The translations under genes and the position numbers were made by a program. Under the pieces are notes generated by a model. It searched no databases and was not told the DNA's origin. It was given only the letters and a program-made list of their open reading frames with translations. Below, piece after piece: positions 23,101-30,003 of a stretch of 64,000 nucleotides of DNA. This DNA comes from Schistosoma mansoni (lineage: Eukaryota > Platyhelminthes > Trematoda > Strigeidida > Schistosomatidae): positions 682,001 through 746,000 of the forward strand of contig NW_017385987.1 in NCBI RefSeq assembly GCF_000237925.1, given 5' to 3'. The first letter of the stretch is position 1. Every line of letters starts with the position of its first letter.

Positions 23101-24135
23101 TACAGTATTGCCATTTTCTAGAACCGTACAATCTTTATCATATTTCCATAACACAGTGTAGTACAATATATAAGTGTTACTCCATTAACAAAGTCATCGA
23201 AAAATTCAAGTATCCGACTGAAATTACTTAACAGTCCAAAGGATATTGAGATACAGCAAGGTAATAAAAGAGGTGAGAAAGTTAATTCCCCACATGGCAA
23301 AGATGAAAATATTTCATTAACACTATATCGTATTTCCAAACGATTTAATTCAAGCTGAGTTACTGATGTTATAGTAAGAAGTTATTGTCAGTGAAGTTCA
23401 AACTTAAAGGGAGCGAGACTGGTCACTAGTGATAATCAATGATCATGAATTCATTGGAGTCAATAATATATATATATATATATCACTTGATGATGATCCA
23501 AAGGTCCGACTTATAACCTAATCAATATAACCATAAGGTCTTTAGTTCGACCACAAGCAAAGTTATTGGTGAGTACTAAAATGAAACAGATGTTTAGTAC
23601 TCTTTGGCTTTCGAAGGTGACCAAAACGAGGTAAATCTGTGGCGAATATAACTCATAAATATGAAGAAGAAGAAGAAATGTCCAAGTGGAATTGTTATTT
23701 CATGGTCTTACGTAAATAGGGCGTCAGTGAAATGTGGGAATGGCCGAATTGCGATTAAGCATATATTTCGATCTTGAAATGATTATTTGCTAAAGCCTCC
23801 GAAGTGAATACCTTTATAAACCACACTGTCTTTCAAGCTGTTGACTCAAACGTCGATCATTCTTCAATTTTAATCAGATCAATGCTATATGAACAGATTT
23901 TACGAGGTTTTCGAAAATTCATCTGTTGAATAAATTACTATTGTTTTGCCGTTAGTGACCGCAATAAACAATGTAATCTTATAATAGTTTTCACTATGTT
24001 CTTTTTTATTTAATAGTAAACCCATTATTATTAGGATTAACAGAAATCGGTATTGTTCAACCTGAAAATCCACTTCAATATTTAGGCAACTGGTTGTGCA
24101 AATTTTCACAAAAGTCTATGAGTGAAGACTCATGA
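4376..24135 (+). CDS. Gene A: H-NOX guanylate cyclase, beta-like, with C-terminal DPY-30 motif (11 exons, 801 aa)
   Basis: Coding exons are 4376-5173, 6572-6632, 8691-8778, 10326-10455, 13166-13312, 14377-14523, 16901-17209, 18114-18203, 19879-20299, 21034-21129 and 24017-24135. Every junction is GT-AG and the phases close to 2406 nt. Seen domains: H-NOX about 1-180 with proximal heme His H104 and clamp Y133/T135/R137; HNOBA region about 214-345; charged helix about 350-408; class III cyclase about 410-600; polar tail about 605-760; DPY-30 motif about 763-795. By family knowledge a heme-gated soluble cyclase makes cGMP from GTP, usually as a heterodimer. Cyclase residues E459, D463, C543, N550 and R554 are present, but K419 stands where the first metal Asp belongs, so it looks like a beta-type subunit. 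Tyr143 aligns with Ile145 of vertebrate beta1. Gene B lies 9.3 kb downstream with the same exon plan. A tight 3' splice site ends 3 nt before the ATG. The exon model rests on homology and splice signals, not transcripts. Confidence 0.9.
5930..6295. repeat. Hammerhead SINE (Sm-alpha-like) palindromic pair, copy 1
   Basis: In gene A intron 1. A minus-strand arm (5930-6150) is followed by a plus-strand arm (6190-6295), meeting at their 5' ends. Each arm carries a hammerhead of the form AUCCAG, CUGA(C/U)GA, stem II GUCC/GGAC, GAAAC, short GC stem III, CUGGAU. Both are mutated here. It belongs to the SINE family with tRNA-like Pol III head and hammerhead described as Sm-alpha. Confidence 0.75.
6213..6257 (+). 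ncRNA. Hammerhead ribozyme motif, degenerate (SINE copy 1, plus arm)
   Basis: Core CTGACTA (consensus CTGANGA) and GGACAGAAC in place of GGACGAAAC. Stem I ATCCAG is preserved but its partner is ATGGAT. Probably inactive. Confidence 0.6.
6572..6632 (+). CDS. Gene A exon 2 (61 nt, HNOBA)
   Basis: Acceptor CAACAG, donor GTGGGT. It encodes [20 protein letters not shown] plus one nt, continuing exon 1 ...PLFDR to match the beta1 segment FDGILSHINTVFVLR. The length is the same (61 nt) as exon 2 of gene B, and it is the only piece that restores the frame between exons 1 and 3. Confidence 0.8.
6856..6905. repeat. Trinucleotide microsatellite
   Basis: (ACT)n followed by (AAT)n in gene A intron 2. 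An AG precedes it, but no exon is supported. Confidence 0.8.
7225..7645 (+). repeat. LTR-like repeat, partial copy of the element at 19104-19623
   Basis: Shares the segments GGTATGAGCAG, CCTGCCTAGCCC, AAATAGAAAATAACATTTG and AGCTTATAATGA, in order, with the longer copy at 19.1-19.6 kb in intron 8. An old fossil fragment lacking clear ends. Confidence 0.6.
7835..8060 (-). repeat. Second hammerhead-SINE family, copy a
   Basis: Minus strand has a tRNA-like A box (GGTCTATCGGTTAAG) and B box (GGTTCGAATCTCG). A hammerhead region with stem I GCACUG follows (7885-7930), with core CUGAGAA, stem II GUCC/GGAC and GAAAC. One core position (G8) is changed, so it is likely weak or dead. Lies in gene A intron 2. 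Confidence 0.7.
8356..8510. repeat. Fold-back element with hammerhead-like core
   Basis: About 50-bp arms (8356-8406 and 8460-8510) are near-perfect inverted repeats. The loop holds CCTGAAGA (8416-8423), a hairpin TCCAG...CTGGA and CGAAACG (8445-8451). This order matches the CUGANGA, stem II, GAAA order of a hammerhead, though the first stem II pair is mismatched. Similar cores occur in Penelope-like elements. Gene A intron 2. Confidence 0.55.
8691..8778 (+). CDS. Gene A exon 3 (HNOBA core)
   Basis: Acceptor TTCTTATAG, donor GTAAGTG. In the frame set by exon 2 it reads [19 protein letters not shown] and ends LLFIGKP. This is the conserved HNOBA stretch LKGQM(I/Y). It ends in phase 2. Confidence 0.92.
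9061..9706 (-). mobile_element. SR2-like RTE LINE, 3' end
   Basis: Reverse strand encodes the RTE C-terminus: [20 protein letters not shown], then [20 protein letters not shown] and [18 protein letters not shown]. It ends in a (TGAC)n tail (plus strand CAGTCAGTCAGTCAG at about 9059-9072). It is a different RTE lineage from the (TAAG)n-tailed copies. Broken by at least one stop, 5' truncated, in gene A intron 3. Confidence 0.75.
9726..10036 (+). repeat. Probable solo LTR, about 305 bp family, copy 2
   Basis: Starts TGTAGTGAATGAGAACACG and ends AAGTAACCCACACCACA. Flanks AGGC/AAGC agree at 3 of 4 positions. Gene A intron 3. Confidence 0.65.
10326..10455 (+). CDS. Gene A exon 4 (HNOBA end, start of coiled-coil)
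   Basis: Acceptor TTTTTAG, donor GTGAGT. It reads ...[18 protein letters not shown] and ends [10 protein letters not shown], matching beta1 L-x-L-S-D-I-P-L-H-D. It is 130 nt, identical in length and phase to gene B exon 4. A hammerhead SINE palindrome sits about 35 nt into the following intron. Confidence 0.9.
10490..10945. repeat. Hammerhead SINE palindromic pair, copy 2
   Basis: Minus arm (10490-10740) and plus arm (about 10741-10945) joined head to head. The plus arm has the tRNA-like head (A-box region CTGAGTGGATAAC) and a hammerhead with intact CTGACGA, GTCC/GGAC and GAAAC at 10875-10919, but a mutated stem III. Followed by an (ATT/AAT)n palindrome at about 10946-10981. Gene A intron 4. 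Confidence 0.8.
11275..11640 (+). repeat. Diverged SINE of the second hammerhead family, with leading inverted repeat
   Basis: An imperfect inverted repeat (11283-11312 with 11353-11385, containing CTCACTAG and CTAGTGAG) is followed by a tRNA-like A box (GTCTAAAGGTTAAG), B box (GGTTTCGAGTCCC) and a decayed hammerhead region (CAGTCCCATACTGGGACGAG). Gene A intron 4. Confidence 0.6.
12030..12330 (+). repeat. Unclassified interspersed repeat
   Basis: A moderately GC-richer block ending GGTCAATATACCCCGCTCCAT. A reverse-strand fragment of the same sequence appears at about 16195-16262, and a diverged direct copy at about 43640-43860. No coding potential. Nature unknown (SINE or LTR piece). Confidence 0.45.
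13166..13312 (+). CDS. Gene A exon 5 (signalling helix before the cyclase)
   Basis: Phase 0 exon of 49 codons starting [20 protein letters not shown]. It then has [14 protein letters not shown], which matches the family motif LLYSVLPPSVANEL at the coiled-coil to cyclase junction. Highly charged, predicted parallel coiled coil. Confidence 0.93.
13432..13690 (+). repeat. LTR-like repeat family 3, copy 1
   Basis: Starts TTAGTGGCCCTATTTCTGACTC and contains GAGAATGAGTTTTGAATACG. It aligns with the better-preserved copies at 25300-25640 (+) and 21250-21800 (-). An old fossil, without clear terminal duplications. Gene A intron 5. Confidence 0.5.
13997..14255 (+). repeat. Probable solo LTR, about 305 bp family, copy 3
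   Basis: Starts TGTAGTGAACGAGAACAC and ends GTAGTACACACCACA. A perfect 4-bp duplication ATCT flanks it (13993-13996 and 14256-14259). It is the shortest copy. Gene A intron 5. Confidence 0.7.
14377..14523 (+). CDS. Gene A exon 6 (cyclase domain, altered metal site)
   Basis: Reads [20 protein letters not shown] and onward to ...NVYK. The family motif is VTI-x-F-S-D-I-V-G-F; here Lys (K419) replaces the metal Asp and Asn replaces Gly. Acceptor TTTTCAG, donor GTAAAT, phase 0, 147 nt. Confidence 0.93.
14555..14940. repeat. Second hammerhead-SINE family, palindromic pair (copy c)
   Basis: A minus-strand arm with hammerhead at 14652-14697 (stem I GCACUG, core CUGAAGA, stem II GUCC/GGAC, GAAA) lies head to head with a plus-strand arm. 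The plus arm has A box (TTCTATCGGTTAAG), B box (GGGTTCGAATCTCG) and a hammerhead-like region at 14840-14885. It starts 30 nt downstream of gene A exon 6. Confidence 0.75.
16680..16765 (+). repeat. Second hammerhead-SINE family, 3' fragment
   Basis: TAGCTTCAATCGACTCATGA followed by CTCAACTATATAAAATTACT and ATCTCCACAAAACCCC. This is the 3' end shared with the copies at 14.9 and 17.9 kb. Gene A intron 6. Confidence 0.6.
16901..17209 (+). CDS. Gene A exon 7 (cyclase catalytic core)
   Basis: Starts [15 protein letters not shown] (family VETIGDAYMVVSGLP). It carries [16 protein letters not shown] and [17 protein letters not shown]. Guanine-selecting E459 and C543 and the transition-state residues N550 and R554 are all present. 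A 16-17 residue insert (about 496-514) separates the helix from the LYIGCHTG strand compared with beta1. Donor GTAAGT at 17210. Confidence 0.95.
17395..17520 (+). repeat. Second hammerhead-SINE family, fragment
   Basis: Contains CTTCTGACGAGCTCC, ACTAGGACAAATCGGCCG and GGTTTTCAGTGGTGG, aligned to the hammerhead and 3' parts of the family. Gene A intron 7. Confidence 0.55.
17815..18005 (+). repeat. Second hammerhead-SINE family, copy f
   Basis: B-box region (TTCTGGGTTTGGATCTTGCG), then the hammerhead region CACTG, CTAAGGA, GTCC, GAAAC, CCAGTGC at about 17899-17946, then the 3' end TTCCATGGTGATCTAGC. The core has CTAAGGA instead of CTGANGA, so it is inactive by sequence. Gene A intron 7, about 110 bp before exon 8. 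Confidence 0.65.
18114..18203 (+). CDS. Gene A exon 8 (end of cyclase fold)
   Basis: Reads [19 protein letters not shown] and ends YRGEQTIK. This corresponds to the beta1 strand ...INVSEYTYRCL... and ...HRGPVSMKGK. 90 nt, phase 0 at both ends. Confidence 0.93.
19104..19623 (+). repeat. Probable solo LTR, about 520 bp
   Basis: Begins TGTTATATC and ends GATATAACA, a perfect 9-bp inverted terminus with TG...CA ends. Within it a block matches 7225-7645. No flanking duplication is visible, so it is old or recombined. No coding region attached. Gene A intron 8. Confidence 0.6.
19879..20299 (+). CDS. Gene A exon 9 (end of cyclase domain and polar linker)
   Basis: Starts [17 protein letters not shown], the canonical last cyclase strand. 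It is then polar and Glu/Asp/Asn-rich with no recognisable fold. The donor GTAATT at 20300 is chosen because phase 1 joins exon 10 as in gene B. Without splicing the frame stays open to a stop at 20358, giving a shorter protein without DPY-30. Confidence 0.85.
20815..20967. repeat. Fold-back element with hammerhead-like core
   Basis: Arms of about 50-55 bp (20818-20872 and 20913-20965), containing TGGTTTGGTCATGGAGC and GCTCCACGACCAAACCA, are inverted copies. Between them lie CTGATGA (20888-20894), a hairpin TCGTTT-AGAT-AAACGA, and GAAA (20914-20917) pairing back as GGAGCUUUC with GAAAGCUCC. The order fits a hammerhead, but stem II starts out of register and stem I is weak. Gene A intron 9. 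Confidence 0.55.
21034..21129 (+). CDS. Gene A exon 10 (linker to DPY-30)
   Basis: Acceptor TTTTTAG, donor GTAAGAG. It reads [20 protein letters not shown] and ends KSVIFQNI. The end resembles gene B ...QAAIFKDL at the same place, with the same entry and exit phases. Confidence 0.78.
21250..21800 (-). repeat. LTR-like repeat family 3, longest copy
   Basis: Reverse-strand relative of 13432-13690, 25300-25640 and 47290-47770. Shared segments include TGGTCCGTTATTTTGAC, GGCCTTATATCTGACTCCAG, AACAATGATTGTATG and ATGCTCATATAAAA. About 550 bp. Family unproven, most like an LTR by size and copy spread. Gene A intron 10. Confidence 0.5.
21895..22196. mobile_element. MITE with 24-bp TIRs and 8-bp target duplication
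   Basis: Element 21903-22188 (286 bp). The left end GGTGAGACTATAATTTATGG and the right end (reverse complement) GGCGAGACTAATTTATGGAC are inverted repeats. It is flanked by a perfect 8-bp duplication ATGAGAAA (21895-21902 and 22189-22196). The 8-bp duplication and GG termini fit Merlin; hAT is the alternative. No transposase. Gene A intron 10. Confidence 0.85.
23464..23483. repeat. (TA)n microsatellite
   Basis: About ten TA units in gene A intron 10. Confidence 0.8.
24017..24135 (+). CDS. Gene A exon 11: DPY-30 motif and stop
   Basis: Reads [20 protein letters not shown] then [11 protein letters not shown] and ends at TGA 24133-24135. The pattern L-x-x-G-L-T-E...P-E-N-P-x-x-Y-L-x-x-W-L is the DPY-30 dimerisation/docking motif (two helices around a turn with P-x-N/D-P). 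I found no polyadenylation signal close behind. Confidence 0.85.
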
Positions 24136-24544
24136 AGCTGCCAGAAGTGGAACAATATTTTAGAAAAAATGAACTATGCTACATTTTTATGTGTTGTAAA
24201 GTATTAGTCTATGTAATCGACCTTACCATAACTATATAATTACTTTTTCATTGAATTTCTGTCTCATTTGAAAACAGACGCAAGCGAATTCGATATCATT
24301 CTTTGTGATAAACTTAAATTCACTGCTAAACGTAGTGAATCCTTAGTACATTTTCCTGTCCTTTAATTAATGTTATCCACATATCTCTGAAAGGAAGATG
24401 CTACATACTTTTAGTTCCTATTTCTATTTAATAATGATTGAATTCGATGTTGTTTGTTACTAAATTGTTTCATTTACACGTACATAGTTGTTCATGATAA
24501 AATCCTCTGATGTGTTAAAAACATGTTGAAGTATAATTATTCTA

Positions 24545-24700
24545 TTTCTCATCATTATGGGGTTGTGGAGATTGTTAAGCTTAAGTCGAGATCATGAACC
24601 GATCAATATCAGAACACTATTGTAAACCTGGAAGCATTGGACGACCATTTCGTTCTAATATCGGACTTCTCAGCAGTGTTCACCCACCATTTCTTCCTAA
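24545..24700 (-). repeat. Second hammerhead-SINE family, 3' part (copy g)
   Basis: Reverse strand of the family 3' end (GGGGTTGTGGAGATTGTTAA on plus) plus the hammerhead region at about 24630-24680. It lies about 410 bp after the gene A stop, in intergenic DNA. Confidence 0.55.
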
Positions 24701-25299
24701 CAGAATAATAAAATAAATCCACTTTAATTTTTATCTCTCTCAAATGATAATGACAAGATAATATTTATTCATCAAATATGTATCATAATTGAAGTTAGGT
24801 TTCAAATAACTGAGAAAATAGAAATATTAATCGATATAATTAAAGAAACGAACACTAGTGGTAAATGATGATGTATTTCACCGTTTAAAACATAACAACA
24901 GGTTTTCAAACAAATACATCCATGATTGAATATCGTGTATAACTGAAAGAGTGAGAATATGGATAGATTGTACACCGAATTAATACAGATTAACGTTACC
25001 GAATCTTACGGGTGATCACTTTCCTACAAATGTACATGACATTTAGATTGATTCTCGTTATTAAGAGTTTATATTTCTAATATAATCCAGTTAAGCAACT
25101 CCACTATTACAGGTAACCTAGTTTAAAGTCATAATGAATGGTCATTATGATCATACTGAGTAATCAACTGTAAAACAATTTATCAATTTACAATGAAATG
25201 GTTTCATTTCACAGTTACACTAAATGTGTGGTGTACTAGATTGAATTTTCAAAATTATGCTCGAAACAGTGTCAGATTTAAGTCAATAAATTTTATTCA
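24700..25299. other. Intergenic AT-rich DNA, nothing recognised
   Basis: No ORF, repeat or RNA motif that I can support. Confidence 0.4.
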
Positions 25300-25640
25300 A
25301 AACTTTAGTGGCCTTATATCTGACTCCAGGTTGATCATGTAAATGATTATTATTGAAATATACATCCCAGCTAACCTCGTATCGAATTATCGACTTAAAT
25401 CACCTTAGTGAATAACGGAATTAAATAGATCGAGTAGGAGAATGGATTTCGAATGTATATATTTCATACAATCATTGTTCCAGACAAACGATTGAAGAAA
25501 CAAAGGGAAGAAAGCGAAGAGAAAAGAGCGGGACGAAATAACGCGCGATGGAGAAGGAGTATAACCCAACTCGGATAAGCTATATAGGCTTGACATAGAA
25601 ATCGACACCACAAACCACATAACTCTATCGTAGATATTAA
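25300..25640 (+). repeat. LTR-like repeat family 3, copy 2
   Basis: TTTAGTGGCCTTATATCTGA through AGAAATCGACACCACAAACC. It shares an internal deletion, relative to the 21.25-21.80 kb copy, with the copy at 13.4 kb. Confidence 0.5.
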
Positions 25641-25867
25641 AGTCATAGTGGAAGCAATAACTTAGTCGTGTAATTAATAGGTTTGGATCACTAGACTGAT
25701 GCAGATGTATTTAACTCCAATATAACGGATGTTTAAAAAATGCTCTCACTCTCACATCTATTACGGTAACACGTGAATACGATAATAAAACCAATCATAC
25801 TATATTAGAACTAGGATTCACGACCCAAAATAGAGAACCGGATTAACACTAGGTAATACTTCATTCA

Positions 25868-28569
25868 ACTCCGCCTGTTTCTCTCCTAGAGTTACTGCCG
25901 GTCACATGACCGGGAAAACGAAGAGTGTTGAACATGAGGTCCACAACCCAATTACGTAGAAAAAAATCTTGTTCAAATACGCTAACCAGATTAGACAAAT
26001 CAAACCAATTAAACTCTACATTCTGAAATGAAAGATCGTCATTCAAAAGAATTATGACATCTCATGGTGAAAGCTGAGATTCTTCGGAAGTCACGAGGCC
26101 CATACCACTTCTAACAAAAAGAGCAACGATCAGTACATGTACATTGAGTGTCCAGGCAATTTGGAAGACCAGAAGGACCAATCAAATAGCAACGGAAATG
26201 AGGAGATATAACTCGACAGTGCTCGGAATCAGTAAAACACATTTGACCGAAGCTGGACAGAAAAGGTTAGATACGGGAGAGACACCTCTGTACTCCGGTC
26301 ACACACACTCAGGTATTTTCTCCAATGCTGTCCAAAGAGGCACGTAAAACACTTATTGGTTCGGAATCTCATGGATCCACAATCATCAAAACATCCTTCA
26401 ATACAAAAAAGGAGGAGATCACAATAAATGTTATGCACCCACCAATGATAGCAACGACGACGATAAGCATCAGTCTTATGAGAGACTGCAGTCCATCGCA
26501 GCGAAATGCTCAGGAAACGACTTGACCACAATATTCTCTCACAAACTCATACACAAATCTATATGGGTCTCACCACATCACGCCACAGAGAACCAGATAG
26601 ATAATATTTGAATCACTCGAAAATTCAGAAGGTCAATGGGAGATGTGTGAATCAAGAGAGGAGTTGACATAGCTTCAGATCATCACCTACTTGTAGTTGC
26701 CAAAATGAAACCGAAGCTAACGAAGCAATGGACAACTATAGAAGCGTCATTACAAAGGTTCAATACAGTCTTCCTTCCAGATACTGACGAACTCAATGAA
26801 TTCAAGATAACTCTCAATAATAGGTTCAAAGCCTTACAAGATCTACTGGAAGAAGAGAAAATTACTATGGAGGACAATTGGAAATGGAACTAAAGAAGTA
26901 CTGACTCCAACGTATTACGAATTATTGGGTCGCAACAAGCATCATCATAAAGAATGGATCTCTATCGAAACCCCGGACAAGACTCAAGATAGGAAGAATA
27001 AGAGGACAGCAATTAACAACAGACGAACAAGAACAAAGAAAGTGATGCGCGAGCTGAATACACATAAGTAAACAAGAGGGTGAAGTAAAGCATCAAAACC
27101 GACAAGCATAAACATGTAGAATACCTGGCAACAACAGTGGAAGAAGCTGAAAGAGAAGGATAACTATATGAAACGACGAAGAAACTGGAAGGGAAATATA
27201 GTAAATCAGAGAGATCAGTCAAGGACATAGAAGGTAAGCTGATCACTGAGACTCATGAAGAGAGGGAGAGGTGGGCAGAGCATTTGAGGAATTCTTGAGT
27301 AGACCAGCCCCATTGAAGCAACCAGACATCGTAGCAGTACACAGACCTTCCTATTGATGTCACTCCACCAACTATCGGAGAAATCAGGGTGGCCATCGGA
27401 CACATCAGGAGTGAGAAGGCAACAGGACCTGAAGCACCGAAGTCAGACATACACGTAACTATAAATATGCTCTACATTCTATTCAGGAAGATTTGGGAGG
27501 AAGAACAAGTGCTGAAAGACAGACTAAAAAGGAAGATATCTCACCAAGACATCAAAGAAAGGGGATCTGAGCAAACGTAGGGACTATACAGGCATAGCAC
27601 TACTGTTAGTACCAGGAACTGTTTTCAAACGAGTGTTGCTGAATCGGATGAAACATTCAGTAGACACCCAAGTTTGGGATCGACAGACCGGGTTCCATAA
27701 TTACAGGTCTCGGATATACCAAATCGCAACACTATCAATCATTGTTGAACAGTTAGTTGAATGGAACTCGTCATTATACATCAATTTTCTTGACTATGAG
27801 AAAGCATTCAACAGTGTGGATGGGAGAATCTCATGGAAACATTTTCGACACCACAGTGTACCTGAGAAGATCGTCAATGTCATATGGAACTCATACGATT
27901 GACCACACTGCAAAGTCATGTACGGAGGACAGCTCACATATGCTCTCGAAGAAGTGGAATCTTTAACGTACCTTGGTAGCATCGTCGATGAACGTGGAGG
28001 GTCTGATGCAGATGTAAAGGTGTGGATTTGTAAAGTAAGGGCCGCATTCCTACAATTGAAGAACATATGAAACAAAAAAAACTGTCAACCAATATCAGAC
28101 TCACAATCTTTAATACGAACGTCAACACAGTTCTACTGCACGAAGATGAAACTTGAAGAACTACTACAACCATCATCAAAAATGTACAAGCATCGATAAA
28201 CAATTGTCTACGCAAGATATTCAATGTCCGTTGGTCGGATACCATCAGCAACAGCCTACTTTGGAAGAGAACAAATCAGCTTCCAGCTGAAGAGGAAATT
28301 AGTAAAAGATGTTGCAGGTGGATAGGACATACATTGAGGAAATCACCAAACTGCATCATGAGGCAAGCTCTTACCTGGAATCCTGAAGGGCGACGGAAAA
28401 GAGGAAGACCGAAGAACACACTGCGTTGGGAATTGGAAGCAGATATGAAAAGTATGAATAGCGACTATAAACAATTGGAAAGGATTGTCCAGGACAGAGT
28501 TAAATAAAGAATACTGGTGGGTGGCCTATTCTCCTCCACCGGGGGTAACAGGCGGGAATAATTAAGTAT
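25868..28569 (+). mobile_element. RTE-clade LINE, defective copy with 15-bp target duplication
   Basis: Starts ACTCCGCCTG like the full-length element and ends near GGTAACAGGCGGGAATAATTAA. It is flanked by GTAATACTTCATTCA (25853-25867) and GTAATACTTTATTCA (28570-28584), one mismatch in 15. Endonuclease, central and reverse-transcriptase segments are recognisable (e.g. [17 protein letters not shown] at 27.6 kb, FLDYEKAFNSVDGR at 27.79 kb). It carries many stops and frame shifts, and an internal deletion around 27935-27950 removes the FADD catalytic motif. Intergenic between genes A and B. Confidence 0.88.
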
Positions 28570-28584
28570 GTAATACTTTATTCA

Positions 28585-29439
28585 ATACAATTACAAGCAG
28601 TCACACTCAGCCAGTCCAGAGTGGGAATCAATGACAGGAAGCGAAACCACATATTCAAAGGCCGTCGGTTGTGGCTGTCTGCCCGCACTCAACGACTTAT
28701 CATATTTTATTTTTACCACCACATATCAGACTCTTTCAAGACTGCGTCATTGAAACCAGTTCATAGGATAAAATGTCGATCAAAATGTTGAGTGAAATTG
28801 TATTCACTAGAAAACATCGTAAAATTCTTCCAAATTCGACACACTAATCGAGCTTGGTGATATTTCTGTGACAACCATCTGAATTGAAAGTTATTTTTCA
28901 CAGATTATTAAACGATCATTAGACTGCTTTTATATCTCGGTTACTTCTCACTCAAGGGTTAAACAACTCGATCGGGTGAAACTACGTTGTAATAATAGTC
29001 ATCGTAAAACTTCTGATAAACCTGACTGCATTTTCAATATACTCCACCCAAAAATCAAAATATAGCATTTTTTTATTTTCCCGATACTCGATTTGCATTC
29101 AACCTTACATTACTAGACAAGGTAGTACAATAGTTCCCACAATTCGGCGATAAGTACCTGTTAGCGGGACACAGATTGGATTAAATCATGTTCCGTGCAC
29201 GATTGTGTTGGTGCACGCTGATTGGCTAATTATTATCCAATCAGCACTAGTCGTTACTTGGAGAAGACTCTAGAATTCTCTCATGTAAAGACTATAAATA
29301 TACTAACATATTTCTTATTGTGCTTCTTACTTCATTTACCCCTTGTTATTCGGAATATAATTTCTTGCACGTTCAACCGTGTTCTGATTTGAGGACTTGT
29401 CGAGTGAATTGGTGTCCAAGAATACTAGGCAATAGGAAT
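28585..29439. other. Intergenic DNA with promoter-like segment
   Basis: About 29159-29439 starts TGTTAGCGGGACACAG and has an inverted CCAAT pair (GATTGGCTAATTATTATCCA) and CTATAAATA at 29291. This resembles the promoter part of an LTR, but I found no matching end or duplicate. The first 550 bp show nothing I can name. Confidence 0.35.
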
Positions 29440-29743
29440 TGTAGTGAATGAGAACACAAGTGTGGACAATCGAATGCATAAGACCCGGAAATCACATACT
29501 ATTTCACTAAAATCTGACAATCATACAGTAAACAGTTAATTTGTAAACTACCAATCAATTGTCTCGATCTTGGATGTTCCTTCTGCAAATATCAGTCCAT
29601 CTTCTCTGATTTTATTGTTTATGCATTTTCATACCAATTGCGTTACGTTTCAGTTCTTTCGTTATCAGTTTTCTAGGGAAATACATTCTATGCCTGACCA
29701 TCACCATATACTACTTATGTAGATATAAGTAACCCACATCACA
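29440..29743 (+). repeat. Probable solo LTR, about 305 bp family, copy 4
   Basis: TGTAGTGAATGAGAACACA through AGTAACCCACATCACA, flanked by a perfect 4-bp duplication GAAT (29436-29439 and 29744-29747). The copies at 9.7 and 29.4 kb are the most alike. Confidence 0.7.
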
Positions 29744-29949
29744 GAATAACTGGGTTATAATTAGAGAATTTATAACAGTATCTAACCCATATTACATCAT
29801 TCATTTAAAGTAACGGTGACCGTCGATTCATATTGATTACAATATTATGAAATTCTCAGCCTCTCAACGATAAATCTGTTTTGGACATAATCCATACATT
29901 TGGCTCATGAAAATTCCGTTTCCATAAAACTCCTTGTTATTAACATACA

Positions 29950-30003
29950 TCCTTTTTCAGAAGGGGGTTTGTGGAGATTTTAGTAATTTTATATAGTTGA
30001 CAC
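29950..30003 (-). repeat. Second hammerhead-SINE family, 3' terminal fragment
   Basis: TTCAGAAGGGGGTTTGTGGAG and ATTTTAGTAATTTTATATAG match the reverse complement of the family 3' end. Confidence 0.5.

Noticed and set aside
29159-29439. A full LTR with CCAAT and TATA elements
   Set aside because: Only one end (TGTTAG) is visible, with no matching terminus, duplication or second copy; kept as a comment only.
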